A stretch of DNA of 64,000 nt from Croceibacterium soli (GCF_009828065.1 NZ_WTYK01000002.1:310001-374000); one strand, 5' to 3'. Counted from the stretch's first letter, positions 44,870 through 53,330 are shown. Numbers and translations: made by a program. Notes: a model not told the origin generated them from the letters alone.

Positions 44870-46141
44870 GTGAGCTTCAATCCTTTAAACGAGCGGGGAA
44901 TCCCGCTCGAACGCCAACTGCGCAACTGGTCCGAACTGAACACACCGCCCTACGACCCCAACGCAGTCCACCCTTACACCCGCTGCCGCGCGATCTTCAT
45001 GAACGGGATCGAGGTGGAAGCGATCATCAACTCCCACCAGTTCGCCCGCCACACCGCCGACGTGGGCGTGAAGCAGAAACTGGCGCTGGTGCGGCGGATC
45101 GAGCAGCAACAGCAGAAAGCCGTGAATTGGCTGATCCCCGGTAACGAGACGACGATCGAACGGACGATCGGCTATGAGCAGGTTGCCGTCGACCTGACGA
45201 GCTGGCTCGCCCGGCAGGAACCCGATCCTTACCTCAAGCGGGTCTACGAGTTCGCGCTGCTCGAGGATTTCGATCACCTCTACCGCTACGCCAACCTGAT
45301 GGACCTGATGGGCGACCGGATGAAGGCCGAAGAGATCACCGGCGACCTGACGGAAATCCTCCCCGGCCGCCCGACGATCTTCGAGCACCGCGATCCGCAC
45401 GACGACCTGCGCCGCCCGATGACCCTGACCGCAGCCGACACGCAGTCGGTGATGAACGCGATCACCATCGTCGCCGCCGAACAGCAGACGATGAACTTCT
45501 ACATGAACGTCGGCAACGTTCCGGAAGACCCCCTCGCCCGCGGCCTCTACCTCGAGATCGCCCAGATCGAGGAGCAGCACGTCAGCCACTACGAATCGAT
45601 CCTCGACCCGACGCTCGGGTGGCTGACCAATCTCGTACTCCACGAATATAACGAGTGCTGGCTCTACTGGTCGTGCATGCAGACCGAGGTCGACAACCGC
45701 ATCAAGGCGCTGTGGGAGCTGCACCTCAACATGGAGATCGAGCACCTGCGGATCGCCTGCGAGATGCTCAGGGACATCGACGGCATCGAGGCCGAAAGCT
45801 TCCTGCCGGACGCCGGCATGCCCGAACCGATGACGTTCGAAACCAACAAGGAATACGTGCGTGACGTGCTGCGCAGGTCGGGCGATTTCACCGCCTGGGA
45901 CGCGCAGTTCATGCCGGTCACGCAACTGCCGCCGGACCACAGGTATTTCGAATACCAGAAGGTGGTGAACGCCGGCGGCGCGCCGAGCGAGATGGTGATC
46001 AACCGGCACCGCGCGGACTTCGGCCAGGAGTACCGCTTCGCGACCCAAGGCGAGCACCCGATCGAGTCGCTGCGCGAACAGGGCGACCACGACAGCTACC
46101 CCTATCACCAGGTCGTCACCCGCGAACTGGAGGAGGTGTGA
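44870..46141 (+). CDS. Large ferritin-like (diiron-type) protein of unknown function
   Basis: A 423-residue cytoplasmic protein. Helical segments carry metal-ligand-like pairs: LLEDFDHLYRYANLMD, IVAAEQQTMNFYMN, IAQIEEQHVSHYESILD and LNMEIEHLRIACEML. Glu-x-x-His motifs on neighbouring helices are typical of ferritin-like and rubrerythrin-like diiron sites. It is about 2.5 times longer than ferritin, so it may hold two bundles. The GTG at 44870 has GGAGG six bases upstream and is preferred over the ATG at 44858. One base separates it from the DUF4142 gene. Function unknown; a stress or iron-related role is inference. Confidence 0.7.
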   Translation: MSFNPLNERGIPLERQLRNWSELNTPPYDPNAVHPYTRCRAIFMNGIEVEAIINSHQFARHTADVGVKQKLALVRRIEQQQQKAVNWLIPGNETTIERTIGYEQVAVDLTSWLARQEPDPYLKRVYEFALLEDFDHLYRYANLMDLMGDRMKAEEITGDLTEILPGRPTIFEHRDPHDDLRRPMTLTAADTQSVMNAITIVAAEQQTMNFYMNVGNVPEDPLARGLYLEIAQIEEQHVSHYESILDPTLGWLTNLVLHEYNECWLYWSCMQTEVDNRIKALWELHLNMEIEHLRIACEMLRDIDGIEAESFLPDAGMPEPMTFETNKEYVRDVLRRSGDFTAWDAQFMPVTQLPPDHRYFEYQKVVNAGGAPSEMVINRHRADFGQEYRFATQGEHPIESLREQGDHDSYPYHQVVTRELEEV

Positions 46142-46142
46142 A

Positions 46143-46664
46143 ATGACGAGCGAACTAAAGCAGACCATGGACAAAGCCACCGACGCGCTGGGCGGCATGG
46201 CGGGCAAGATGACTGCGGCGATGACGACGGAGCCTGACGGCTTCGTGGAGAACGCCGCCATGGGCGACATGTACGAGATTGCCGCGGCCGGGATCGCTCT
46301 GCGCAAGGGGCGCAGCGATCACATCCGCATGATGGCACGCCAGATGATCGCCGATCACACCACCAGCAAGCACCAGTTGCAGGCGGCGCTGGAGATGAAC
46401 GAGACGCGGGGCGTGGCGCCCCCGCCGCGCGAACTCGACACACGGCGGCAGACGATGATCAAGCATCTCGAGGAAGCGCCGGAGGACGGCTTCGACACGA
46501 TGTACCTCGATCAGCAGGTACTGGCGCACGAGGAGACCGTCACCCTCATGCGCGGCTTCGAGGAGCACGGGCGCAATCCGCAGCTGCGCTCCTACGCCGC
46601 CGGCACCCGCCCGGTGGTCGAGCGGCACCTGGCCATGGTCAAGCAAATGCGCGCGCAGCTTTGA
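46143..46664 (+). CDS. DUF4142-like four-helix-bundle protein
   Basis: A 173-residue protein with the DUF4142 pattern: FVENAAMGDMYEIAAAGIAL, then MARQMIADHTTSKHQLQAAL, FDTMYLDQQVLAHEETVTLM and RPVVERHLAMVKQMR. Many family members are exported; this one has no signal peptide. DUF4142 is structurally ferritin-like, so both proteins of this pair belong to the same broad fold. GGAGG lies upstream, inside the end of the preceding gene, so the two are translationally linked. Confidence 0.82.
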   Translation: MTSELKQTMDKATDALGGMAGKMTAAMTTEPDGFVENAAMGDMYEIAAAGIALRKGRSDHIRMMARQMIADHTTSKHQLQAALEMNETRGVAPPPRELDTRRQTMIKHLEEAPEDGFDTMYLDQQVLAHEETVTLMRGFEEHGRNPQLRSYAAGTRPVVERHLAMVKQMRAQL

Positions 46665-47111
46665 CCCGAGGCAGCAGTGAAGGCGCTTGTGCAACGGACA
46701 GCGCGCGCCTCGCGTGGTTCGACAAGCTCACCACGAACGGGGGTGGTGTGTAGGCATGAAGCCCGTGCCCTTACCCGCATCCGTTCGTCCCGAGCTTGTC
46801 TAAGGACGAAAGCGCGCGCCTCGCGTGGTTCGACAAGCTCACCACGAACGGGGGTGGTGTACAGGCATGAGGCCCGTGCCCTTACCCGCAAACGTTCGTC
46901 CTGAGCTTGTCTAAGGACGAAAGCGCGTGCCTCCCGTGGTTCGACAGGCTCACCACGAACGGGTTTCGGTTCTACCTTCTCCGTTCGTCCTGAGCTTGTC
47001 GAAGCACGATAACTGGTGCCTCCTCGTTCGACAGGCTCACGAACGGGGTCGCATTCAACCCTCTCCGTTCGTCCTGAGCTTGTCGAAGGACGCTAGCGCG
47101 GCGCTGAAGTA
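46665..47111. repeat. Family E palindromic repeat array
   Basis: Copies start at 46701, 46812 (exactly 111 bp apart), 46923 (111 bp) and about 47014, ending near 47101. Each unit pairs GTTCGACAAGCTCACCACGA (or the CAGG variant) with CCGTTCGTCCTGAGCTTGTC, so each is an inverted repeat. Units 1 and 2 are nearly identical; 3 and 4 are shorter and diverged. Short open frames across the array only reflect the repeat. No gene is seen in these 447 bp. Confidence 0.9.
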
Positions 47112-48494
47112 CTAGAGCAGCGCGGACCTGGTCAGGAAGCCGGGGACCGGGCCGTTCCAGTCGCCTGGCTCGCTGTCGTCCTGCTCCTTGCGCCGGGGGC
47201 GCTGTGTCGCAGCCGGCTTGGCTACGGGCTCAGAACTGGACTGGGCGGGCACTTCCGCCTCGCGCTCCTGCCGCGGCTCTTCGCGGCGCTTCTCGCGCTT
47301 GGGGCGCTCCTTGCGTTCGCGCGGCGCCGGCTCGACAGCGGCAGGCTCAAGCGCGATCGGCTCGGCTTCAGCGGCGCCGCCGGAGAGGTCGAACACGGGG
47401 ATCTTGAGCCCGGTCAGCTTCTCGACGTTCGCGATCGCCTCCTCGTCCTCGGGAGTGACCAGGGTGAAGGCACGGCCCTTGGCTCCGGCACGGCCGGTCC
47501 GCCCAATCCGGTGGATGTAGTCGTCCGGGTGCCAAGGCGTGTCATAGTTGATGACGTGGCTGACGCCCTTGATGTCGAGCCCGCGGGCGGCGACGTCGCT
47601 GGCGACGAGGATGTTGATTTCGCCCTTTTTGAACCGGTCGAGTTCCGCGATGCGGCTGCCCTGGTCCATGTCGCCGTGGATCTCGCCGGTCGCGAACCCA
47701 TCGCGCTTCAGGCTCTTGTTGAGATCGCGCACGGTGGTCTTGCGGTTGGCGAAGATCACCGCGCTGCTGACGTTGTCGGTACGCAGGATGTGGCACAGAA
47801 CGTCGCGCTTCTTGCGCGCGGTGACCGCCACTTTGTGCTGAACGATGTTGATGTTGGCCGTCGCGGGGCGAGTCGCCTCGATGTACTTCGGGTTCGTCAG
47901 GAACTTGTCGGCCAGCTTCTTGATCGGCGGCGGCATCGTCGCCGAGAACAGCAGCGTCTGGCGATTGGCCGGCAGCTTCTCGCAGATGAACTCGATGTCG
48001 GGGATGAAGCCCATGTCGAGCATGCGGTCGGCTTCGTCGATCACCAGCAGGTCGCAGCCGGTCAGCAGGATCTTGCCCCGTTCGAACAAGTCCATCAGCC
48101 GCCCGGGGGTGGCGATCAGCACGTCCACGCCTTCGTCCAGCGCCTTGACCTGGTCGCCCATCTGCACGCCGCCGATCAGCAGCGCCATCTTCAGGTCGTG
48201 GTTGATGCCGTACTTCTCGAAGTTCTCCGCCACCTGCTGCGCGAGTTCGCGGGTCGGCTCAAGGATCAGCGAACGGGGCATGCGCGCACGGCGGCGGCCG
48301 TGGGCGAGGATGTCGATCATCGGCAGGACGAAGCTGGCGGTCTTGCCGGTGCCCGTCTGCGCGATCGCGATCAGGTCCTTCATCATCTGGACCTGCGGGA
48401 TCGCCTGGGCCTGGATCGGAGTCGGCTCGCTATAGCCCGCGGCTTCGACCGCCTGCAGCAATTCGTCAGAAAGGCCGAGATCGGCGAAGTTCAT
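47112..48494 (-). CDS. rhlE: DEAD-box RNA helicase, RhlE type
   Basis: A 460-residue ATP-dependent RNA helicase. The Q motif is MNFADLGLS...PTPIQAQAIP (1-34), the Walker A AQTGTGKT at 45-52, then PTRELAQQ, TPGRLMDL, DEAD in LVIDEADRMLD, SAT, and the C-terminal ARGLDIKGV and HRIGRTGRAGAKG. Residues from about 370 are a basic and acidic low-complexity tail ending GPVPGFLTRSALL. RhlE helicases assist ribosome assembly. The stop touches the repeat array. Confidence 0.95.
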   Translation of the reverse strand: MNFADLGLSDELLQAVEAAGYSEPTPIQAQAIPQVQMMKDLIAIAQTGTGKTASFVLPMIDILAHGRRRARMPRSLILEPTRELAQQVAENFEKYGINHDLKMALLIGGVQMGDQVKALDEGVDVLIATPGRLMDLFERGKILLTGCDLLVIDEADRMLDMGFIPDIEFICEKLPANRQTLLFSATMPPPIKKLADKFLTNPKYIEATRPATANINIVQHKVAVTARKKRDVLCHILRTDNVSSAVIFANRKTTVRDLNKSLKRDGFATGEIHGDMDQGSRIAELDRFKKGEINILVASDVAARGLDIKGVSHVINYDTPWHPDDYIHRIGRTGRAGAKGRAFTLVTPEDEEAIANVEKLTGLKIPVFDLSGGAAEAEPIALEPAAVEPAPRERKERPKREKRREEPRQEREAEVPAQSSSEPVAKPAATQRPRRKEQDDSEPGDWNGPVPGFLTRSALL

Positions 48495-48613
48495 AGGCGT
48501 ATAATGTCCGGGTTCGTGGGCGGTTGCCCGCCCGATCGGCGCGAGGGCAAATTCCCCAGGCCACAGTGCCGCGCCCTATGCACCAGGACGGGCGAAAGTC
48601 AAGGAAGTCAGCC

Positions 48614-49183
48614 CTAGTCGCGCACCGCGACCAGGCGGTTGAGCCGCGCGACCTCGCAACTGGCCCCGGCACGCGATTGCAGCCGGTCGCGCCCGGAGCA
48701 GAGCATGCCGTCGCCGTTGCGCTCGACATAGAAGCCCGAATAGAACGCCTGCGCGCTGCAAGCCCGCTCCAGCGAAGCGCTGAGCACGCGGCGGTCGCGC
48801 ATGAACAGGAGCAACCGGTTTTCCGGCAGCGGCGCGGAGCCGGCGATGCTTTCGACCGGCACGCAGCCGTCGAGTTCTTCTTCCTGGTAGCGCTTCGCCA
48901 TTTCGCGGCGCGGCAGACGGGAGAGCATCTCCTCGCGGGCGGAAGGCGGGCTCGGCGCAATGCGAATGATCACGCGCCGCTCGATCCGCACCTGTTCCTG
49001 CACTTGCGGGCGGAACCCGTCCTCGAACTTGCGAAACGGCTCCGGCATCTGCTGCTGAAAACCGAGGCTCGGCGTCTCTGCCTTGGGAACGCTGTGCGCA
49101 GCCGTCTCGCCATCCTTGAGCGCACCGAACAGGGCCGGCGCAAGCAGGGTGGCGGAAGCGAGAAAGACGGCGAATGTGTTCAT
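48614..49183 (-). CDS. Exported hypothetical protein
   Basis: A 189-residue protein. The signal peptide is at 1 to about 20 (MNTFAVFLASATLLAPALFG). The middle is Gln/Arg/Glu-rich (QQMPEPFRKFEDGFRPQ, then VQEQVRIERRVIIRI); the C-terminal part has four Cys, in DGCVPVE, RACSAQ, MLCSGRD and ASCEVA, which could form two disulfides in the periplasm. I recognise no family. The ATG at 49183 is chosen; the same frame stays open far upstream, but that is only shadow of the flavoprotein gene. Confidence 0.7.
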   Translation of the reverse strand: MNTFAVFLASATLLAPALFGALKDGETAAHSVPKAETPSLGFQQQMPEPFRKFEDGFRPQVQEQVRIERRVIIRIAPSPPSAREEMLSRLPRREMAKRYQEEELDGCVPVESIAGSAPLPENRLLLFMRDRRVLSASLERACSAQAFYSGFYVERNGDGMLCSGRDRLQSRAGASCEVARLNRLVAVRD

Positions 49184-49313
49184 GCGGCGGTTTGGTACCT
49201 GGCGGATGCGACGCGCGGCCGGTCGCTCGCCACCTTGCCGCAATCGCTTGAATGATGGCTTAACTCCTCGTTTTTGCTTTGCAAGCCGGCGCGCCTGCTG
49301 GCACATCGCCGCC

Positions 49314-50762
49314 ATGAATGCGCCCGAGACATTCCTCGCCGAAGCCGCCGACCTGCTGGGACCGCGCGGCCTCACTCGCGACCCCGAAATCGTGCGCCCG
49401 TGGCTGACCGACTGGCGCGGACGCTTCACCGGCCAGGCTCTGGCCCTTGCCTCGCCGGCATCCACCGCCGAAGTAGCGGCGCTGGTCGCGCTCTGCGCGG
49501 CGCACGGCGTTCCGATCGTGCCGCAGGGCGGCAACAGCGGCATGTCCGGCGGCGCGACCCCGGACGAAAGCGGCACCGCGATCGTTCTCTCGCTGCGGCG
49601 GATGAACGCGATCCGCCGCCTCGATACAGAGGCGCGCGAGGTCACCTGCGAGGCCGGGGTAATCCTGCAGACGCTGCACGAGGCGGCGGCGGCCGAAGGG
49701 CTGCGCTTCCCGCTCACGCTCGGCGGAAAGGGATCGGCCACGATCGGCGGGCTGATCTCGACCAATGCCGGCGGCACGCAAGTGCTGCGCCACGGCTCGA
49801 TGCGCGCGCAAGTGCTGGGTATCGAGGCGGTGCTGGCCGACGGCAGCGTCTTTGACGCTCTCGTCCCGCTCAAGAAGGACAATCGCGGGTTCGATTTAAA
49901 GCAGCTGCTGATCGGTTCCGAGGGCACGCTCGGGATCGTCACCGCGGCGACCTTGCGCCTGGTGCCGGCGCTCGTGGACCGGGCCGTGCTCTGGGCCGGG
50001 CTCGCCAAGGTGACCGACACCCGCGAGCTGCTGCTGCACGCGGAGCGGATCGCGGGCGACAGGCTCGAAGGGTTCGAGATCCTGCCCCGCCACAGCCTCC
50101 AGGCCGTGCTCGCGCACATGCCGGGCACGCGCTCACCCCTGCAGGGGGAGCACGAGTGGCACGCGCTGATCGAACTCGCCGCGGATCGCTCCGGAGCCGA
50201 AGCCCTGCCCGCACTTGCGCAAGAGTTGCTGGAAAGCGCCTTCGAAGCCGGGCTGGTGGAGGACGCCACGATCGCCGCCAACGAGACGCAAGCGGAGGCC
50301 TTCTGGCTGCTGCGCGACGAGATCGCCCCGGCGGAGCGCGCGATCGGCCCGGCGATGCAGCACGACATCTCGGTGCCGGTCGCACGAATGGCGGCGTTCA
50401 TCGCCGAAGCCTCGCCGCAAGTGGAGGCGCGCTTTCCGGGCACATTGGCGGTGGCGTTCGGCCATCTCGGGGATGGCAATGTCCACTTCCACGTGCTCGC
50501 CCCGACAGGCGCCGTTCGCGGCGATTGGGAGGCGAACCAAGGCAAGGAAATCAGCAGCTTCGTGCACGATCTTGTCACTGAATGGGGCGGATCGATCAGT
50601 GCCGAGCACGGCATCGGGCAGCTTAAGCGTGACGAGCTCGGCCGGCTCGGAGACCCGGTGCACCTTCATCTGATGCGCGCGATCAAGCAGGCTCTCGACC
50701 CCCAAGGCCTGCTCAATCCGGGCAAGCTGGTGCCGCTTGCGCCGGGCGCGGCAACCTTTTAA
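49314..50762 (+). CDS. FAD-linked 2-hydroxyacid dehydrogenase, GlcD/D-2-hydroxyglutarate dehydrogenase-like
   Basis: A 482-residue VAO-fold flavoprotein. The FAD-binding domain (about 40-215) has PIVPQGGNSGMSGGATPD and GLISTNAGGTQVLRHGSMR. The C-terminal FAD-oxidase domain has FGHLGDGNVHFHVLAP (metal and substrate ligands) and ISAEHGIGQLKRDEL. Together these match the GlcD / D-2-hydroxyglutarate dehydrogenase group; substrate cannot be set from sequence, and glcE/glcF are absent. Start is the ATG giving MNAPETFLAEAADLLG. Divergent from the exported protein. Confidence 0.9.
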   Translation: MNAPETFLAEAADLLGPRGLTRDPEIVRPWLTDWRGRFTGQALALASPASTAEVAALVALCAAHGVPIVPQGGNSGMSGGATPDESGTAIVLSLRRMNAIRRLDTEAREVTCEAGVILQTLHEAAAAEGLRFPLTLGGKGSATIGGLISTNAGGTQVLRHGSMRAQVLGIEAVLADGSVFDALVPLKKDNRGFDLKQLLIGSEGTLGIVTAATLRLVPALVDRAVLWAGLAKVTDTRELLLHAERIAGDRLEGFEILPRHSLQAVLAHMPGTRSPLQGEHEWHALIELAADRSGAEALPALAQELLESAFEAGLVEDATIAANETQAEAFWLLRDEIAPAERAIGPAMQHDISVPVARMAAFIAEASPQVEARFPGTLAVAFGHLGDGNVHFHVLAPTGAVRGDWEANQGKEISSFVHDLVTEWGGSISAEHGIGQLKRDELGRLGDPVHLHLMRAIKQALDPQGLLNPGKLVPLAPGAATF

Positions 50763-50828
50763 GGCCGCGGCTTCGAGAGCGCGGCGCCCTGGGCACCGGG
50801 CAAATACGTCATAATTCGGAGAGACCAG

Positions 50829-51632
50829 ATGGCCAGCGCGCCGCAGCCCCAGTTGCCCTTGTTCTATAACGACCTCGCCCCGCTCAACAGTCGCGACCAC
50901 GCCAGCTGGCGCGCCCGTTCGGTGGACAAGGCCCCGTGGGTCGCCGGGCAGCATGCAGTGCCGATCACGACCGACGAGTTCGCCCTGGCCCTCCGCGATT
51001 TCCCGATCGTGTTCTCGGGCGGCGACCAGCCGGTTCCGCTGGCGCTCATGGGCCTCAACGAAGGCGTCAACGTGTTCTTCGACGACGAAGGGCAGATGAC
51101 CACGCCGGCTTACGTCCCGGCCTACATCCGCCGGTTCCCGTTCCTCCTGGCCCGGCTGAACCCGAACTCCGAAGACATGTCGCTTTGCTTCGATCCGACG
51201 AGCGACATCGTCGGCGAAGGCGAAGAGGGCAATCCGCTGTTCGAGGGCGACCAGCCGAGCGAGCACACCAAAGGGCTGCTGCAGTTCTGCCAGAACTTCG
51301 AGGAAGCCGGTGCGCGGACCCAGTCGTTCATGGAAGAGCTGAAGAAGGCCGACCTGTTGATGGACGGCGAACTGGCGATCCAGCGCGCCGATGAGCCGGA
51401 CAAGCCCTACGTCTATCGCGGGTTCAAGATGATCAACCAGGACAAGCTGCGCGAACTGCGCGGCGACCAGCTGCGCACCTGGAACCAGAACGGCATGCTG
51501 CCGCTGATCTACGCGCACCTGTTCTCGCTGGACCTGATGCGCGTGATCTTCGCCAAGCAGACGGAACAGGGCAAGGGCCCGGCCGCGAGCAGCGGCAACG
51601 CCGCGCTCGAAAATGTCGAAGCGAGCGCCTGA
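50829..51632 (+). CDS. SapC family protein
   Basis: A 267-residue SapC-family protein, named after a Campylobacter surface-layer-associated protein. Typical segments are PLFYNDLAPLNSRDHASWRA, EFALALRDFPIVFS, YVPAYIRRFPF and FCQNFEEAGARTQSFMEEL. No signal peptide is seen. In Alphaproteobacteria SapC genes often lie beside tryptophan-halogenase and TonB-receptor genes; neither is here. Function unknown. Confidence 0.9.
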   Translation: MASAPQPQLPLFYNDLAPLNSRDHASWRARSVDKAPWVAGQHAVPITTDEFALALRDFPIVFSGGDQPVPLALMGLNEGVNVFFDDEGQMTTPAYVPAYIRRFPFLLARLNPNSEDMSLCFDPTSDIVGEGEEGNPLFEGDQPSEHTKGLLQFCQNFEEAGARTQSFMEELKKADLLMDGELAIQRADEPDKPYVYRGFKMINQDKLRELRGDQLRTWNQNGMLPLIYAHLFSLDLMRVIFAKQTEQGKGPAASSGNAALENVEASA

Positions 51633-51667
51633 CGCGCCGAGCGACAATTTGCGACAATCCCGGCCCC

Positions 51668-51695
51668 TTGCACAATCGGAGGCTGGCTCTATCTA
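51668..51695 (+). promoter_or_regulatory. Sigma-70-type promoter for the candidate sRNA
   Basis: TTGCAC (51668-51673), a 16-bp spacer and TATCTA (51690-51695). This would start transcription near 51702, giving a transcript that ends at the strong terminator at 51773-51804. Confidence 0.55.
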
Positions 51696-51701
51696 GGTGA
51701 T

Positions 51702-51804
51702 GTCCGGGCGGCGCTTCCCTCATGGCCCGCTCGGATAGGCGCGCTTCGGCGTGCCTCCTCCCTGAACCTTGGCCACCTCGTGCTTCTGCACGAGGTGGTT
51801 TTTT
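51702..51804 (+). ncRNA. Candidate small RNA with CCUCCUCCC motif
   Basis: The roughly 103-nt interval is framed by a promoter and a perfect terminator. Its middle hairpin has a 7-bp stem with a UUCG loop (51738-51744 / 51749-51755). The single-stranded segment after it reads CCUCCUCCCUGAACC, which can pair with Shine-Dalgarno sequences. The 5' part can form CGGGC/GCCCG. The layout resembles known alphaproteobacterial sRNAs with anti-Shine-Dalgarno motifs (suhB/alpha-r8, MmgR type, and the CCUCCUCCC 'cuckoo' RNAs); that comparison is from memory. No ORF with a ribosome binding site fits the interval. Confidence 0.6.
51773..51804 (+). terminator. Rho-independent terminator of the candidate sRNA
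   Basis: CCACCTCGTGC-TTCT-GCACGAGGTGG is a perfect 11-bp stem with a 4-nt loop, followed by TTTTTT on the plus strand. It lies 140 bp past sapC. Confidence 0.92.
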
Positions 51805-51809
51805 CTTGT

Positions 51810-52754
51810 CTACTCCGCCGCCTGGCGCGTGACGCCTCCGAGCCCGGCGAAGTCGCTCGCCAGACGGCGCACGAGGCCGCCGAGCAGCGTGACGACAGGG
51901 TCGAAGCCCGCGCCGGGCTCGCGAAGGCCCCGGTCGAGATAGATCTCCCGGCAGATCTCGAGCTGCAGACCGTGAAATCCTCGCGCCGGTGCCGTGTGAC
52001 GGTCGAGCACATATCCGCCCGCGTAAGGCCGGTTGTGCGCCGCCCGCCGTCCGGCAGCCGCGAGATGATCGAACGCCGCCGCGCAGAGCATCCCGTCGCA
52101 CGAACTGCCGAAGCGGTCGCCGATCACGATGTCGGCAGCGGCCTGTGCTCCGCGCTTGGGCCCGAGCGGCGGCATCGAATGAAGATCGATCAGCAGCGCC
52201 GCGCCCCAGCGGGCCTTGAGCGCCGCCATCTCGACCGCCAGGGCACTGTGGTAAGGTGCGTGAACCCCGGAAATGCGATCGCTAAGCTCGTCCTGCGTGA
52301 TCGGACGACGCCAGATCTCGCCCAGGCCCGGCAGGCGGCGCGGAACCAGGCCGAGACCGCCACGTGCCCGGCGCCCGGTGCGCAAGCTTCCGCGCGGATG
52401 CTCGCCGCCGCCGGCGAGCATCTCCCAGTCCATGTCCTCCGGCGCGCGGTTGAGATCGATCATCGCGCGCGGCGCATGGGCGATCAGCAGCCCGGCGCCG
52501 GTCTGCTGGGAGACGGCGCGGGCGAGCAGGTCGACGTAGCGGTCTTCGAGCTTGAGGGCGGCGAGCTCAGGGTCGCGCATCTGCTGCATCAGCGCTGCGG
52601 GATAGCTTCGCCCGGCATGAGGGACGGCGATCAGCACCGGGATGGGTGAGGGATGGCGGCGCGCCAATGTGAAGGCGGGTTCGCCGGGCAACCCGGGGAT
52701 GCGCCCCCCTCCCTCGCCGGGCGAATCGCCCCCTTGCACCGCGACTGGATCCAT
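51810..52754 (-). CDS. N-formylglutamate amidohydrolase family protein
   Basis: A 314-residue protein of the N-formylglutamate amidohydrolase (HutG-like) family. Recognised segments are IAVPHAGRSYP (metal His), LKLEDRYVDLLA, LLIAHAPRAMIDLNRAPEDM, LLIDLHSMPPLG and AGGYVLDRHTAPARGFHGLQ, which ends with the second metal and substrate region. No other histidine-utilisation gene is near, so a role in histidine breakdown is unproven. Start at ATG 52754, GGAG directly before it. It is divergent from cpdR, an arrangement I recall from other Alphaproteobacteria. Confidence 0.88.
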   Translation of the reverse strand: MDPVAVQGGDSPGEGGGRIPGLPGEPAFTLARRHPSPIPVLIAVPHAGRSYPAALMQQMRDPELAALKLEDRYVDLLARAVSQQTGAGLLIAHAPRAMIDLNRAPEDMDWEMLAGGGEHPRGSLRTGRRARGGLGLVPRRLPGLGEIWRRPITQDELSDRISGVHAPYHSALAVEMAALKARWGAALLIDLHSMPPLGPKRGAQAAADIVIGDRFGSSCDGMLCAAAFDHLAAAGRRAAHNRPYAGGYVLDRHTAPARGFHGLQLEICREIYLDRGLREPGAGFDPVVTLLGGLVRRLASDFAGLGGVTRQAAE

Positions 52755-52874
52755 CTCCGCTAGCTGCCCCTCCCGCCCGGCTGTGTCAAAGCAGGGCAGT
52801 GCCGAAAACGGGAAAGACGTGACCGGCCACAGTGAGCTACCTGCCCGGTAATTCGACAAACAAGGGGACGTTCG

Positions 52875-53249
52875 ATGATCCGCATTCTGCTCGCAGAAGA
52901 TGACGAGGCGATGCGCGCCTACCTCTCCCGCGCGCTCGAGAATGCGGGTTACAGCGTGGTCGCGGTCGACCGCGGAACGGCGGCTCTGCCGCTGCTGGAG
53001 GAGGAGGATTTCGATCTCCTGCTGTCCGACATCGTCATGCCCGAGATGGACGGGATCGAACTCGCCCAGCGCTGCAGCGAGGTAAGCCCCCGCACGCGGG
53101 TGATGTTCATCACCGGATTCGCCGCCGTCGCGCTCCGCGCAAGCCGGGAGGCGCCGCAGAGCAGAGTGCTGTCGAAGCCCTTCCACCTGAAGGATCTCGT
53201 GCTCGAGGTCGAACAGATGTTCGGGGAACTGGCGTTCGCGGCGCTCTAA
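52875..53249 (+). CDS. cpdR: CpdR-like single-domain response regulator
   Basis: A 124-residue stand-alone receiver. Phospho-acceptor Asp52 is in LLLSDIVMPEMDGIELA, with the acidic pocket in LLAEDDEAM and the conserved Lys101 in VLSKPFHLKDLV. The run RVMFITGFAAVAL and the VLSKPFHLKDLVLEV ending match CpdR, the adaptor that, unphosphorylated, primes ClpXP to degrade cell-cycle proteins in Caulobacter. It has no output domain. ATG 52875. Confidence 0.9.
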   Translation: MIRILLAEDDEAMRAYLSRALENAGYSVVAVDRGTAALPLLEEEDFDLLLSDIVMPEMDGIELAQRCSEVSPRTRVMFITGFAAVALRASREAPQSRVLSKPFHLKDLVLEVEQMFGELAFAAL

Positions 53250-53330
53250 CGCACTTGCCAGCTTGATGGCGCGGCGCTAGAGGGCGCGCCTGCCGCGGGT
53301 GGAGCGATCCACCGGGCATACCGATGGTGC

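Noticed and set aside
46677-46904. Small repeat-protein ORF in the family E array
   Set aside because: The apparent protein repeats follow directly from the 111-bp DNA period; no ribosome binding site and no family.
46701-47101. Possible CRISPR array
   Set aside because: Units are palindromic and whole units are repeated, without constant short repeats alternating with unique spacers; no cas gene is in the window.
48614-50614. A 666-codon minus-strand frame
   Set aside because: Only the last 189 codons, after ATG 49183, have a signal peptide and are outside the flavoprotein gene; the rest is antisense to it.
50133-51647. A 504-codon minus-strand frame opposite the flavoprotein and sapC genes
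   Set aside because: Antisense to two genes with clear domains; no motif of its own.
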